NCBI RefSeq assembly: GCF_900116765.1
Contig: NZ_UETC01000002.1
Location: 310,001 to 374,000, forward strand
Origin: Jannaschia seohaensis
Lineage (GTDB): Bacteria > Pseudomonadota > Alphaproteobacteria > Rhodobacterales > Rhodobacteraceae
Direction of reading: 5' to 3'
DNA length: 64,000 nt
The first letter of the stretch is position 1; each line of letters starts with the position of its first letter. A program made the translations under genes and the position numbers. Below, in pieces: positions 63,954 through 64,000 of this stretch. The notes beneath the pieces were generated by a model. The model did not search any database, was not told the origin of the DNA, and saw only the letters and a list, made by a program, of their open reading frames with translations.

Positions 63954-64000
63954 ATTTTCTTTTTTCTCTTGCTCGCGAATGCCGGGCGCCGGGCGCAGGC

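Noticed and set aside
1-64000. CRISPR arrays, prophage, secondary-metabolite megasynthases or toxin-antitoxin pairs
   Set aside because: No regularly spaced repeats, phage structural genes, NRPS/PKS modules or recognisable toxin-antitoxin pairs were seen on either strand.

Overview
The window looks like chromosomal DNA from an alphaproteobacterium of the order Rhodobacterales (roseobacter/Rhodobacteraceae type). The evidence is a base composition of roughly two thirds G+C, a division/cell-wall cluster in the order ftsW-murG-murC-DUF2484-murB-ddl-ftsQ-ftsA, a TakP-like TRAP transporter, a CarD/FdxA/S4/SUV3-helicase block, a proS-lolC-lolD neighbourhood and a short-form ProS. All family names come from reading motifs and whole protein sequences by eye; no database search was run.

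Layout. 1-8.6 kb: a small DUF2892 membrane protein and the leftward dcw operon; ftsZ is not next to ftsA. 8.8-13.5 kb: a copper-delivery pair (PCu(A)C chaperone, SCO) and a TRAP operon ending in a strong hairpin. 13.7-18.2 kb: a YbdK-type carboxylate-amine ligase and a valine-catabolism operon (acyl-CoA dehydrogenase, 3-hydroxyisobutyryl-CoA hydrolase, 3-hydroxyisobutyrate dehydrogenase). 18.2-25.7 kb: a secreted PilJ/Cache-like sensor protein, tRNA-Asp, divergent metabolic gene pairs, rpe, 5-formyl-THF cyclo-ligase, a VOC protein and a small zincin. 26.1-34.5 kb: carD, fdxA, an S4 protein, a SUV3-like helicase, a TPR protein, an SCP2 protein with a lysophospholipase, then lolD and lolC.

34.5-36.5 kb is an accessory insertion of lower G+C: a sulfotransferase and a RidA protein, with a broken, diverged second copy of the lolC 5' end between lolC and proS. 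36.5-50.3 kb is housekeeping: proS, a fasciclin protein, ppx, ppk1, a dimethylglycine-dehydrogenase-like flavoprotein, DUF1499, glycerate kinase, tRNA-Leu, a Hint-domain protein, a PQQ-type sugar dehydrogenase and trigger factor.

50.5-56.2 kb is probably a regulon. Three near-identical TTGAC-N4-GTCAA boxes (FNR/CRP family) sit upstream of ppsA, of a cassette of two tiny ORFs plus a universal-stress protein, and of an L,D-transpeptidase. This suggests low-oxygen or redox control. 56.4-57.4 kb is a graveyard of decayed insertion sequences.

57.5-64 kb holds the most intriguing unit. It is a leftward four-gene operon: carbon-nitrogen hydrolase, an unusually long Orn/Lys/Arg-type decarboxylase, an ATP-grasp ligase and a C45 autoproteolytic acyltransferase/hydrolase. 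The combination suggests making and remodelling of an amine (polyamine-like) conjugate, but the product cannot be deduced from the sequence.
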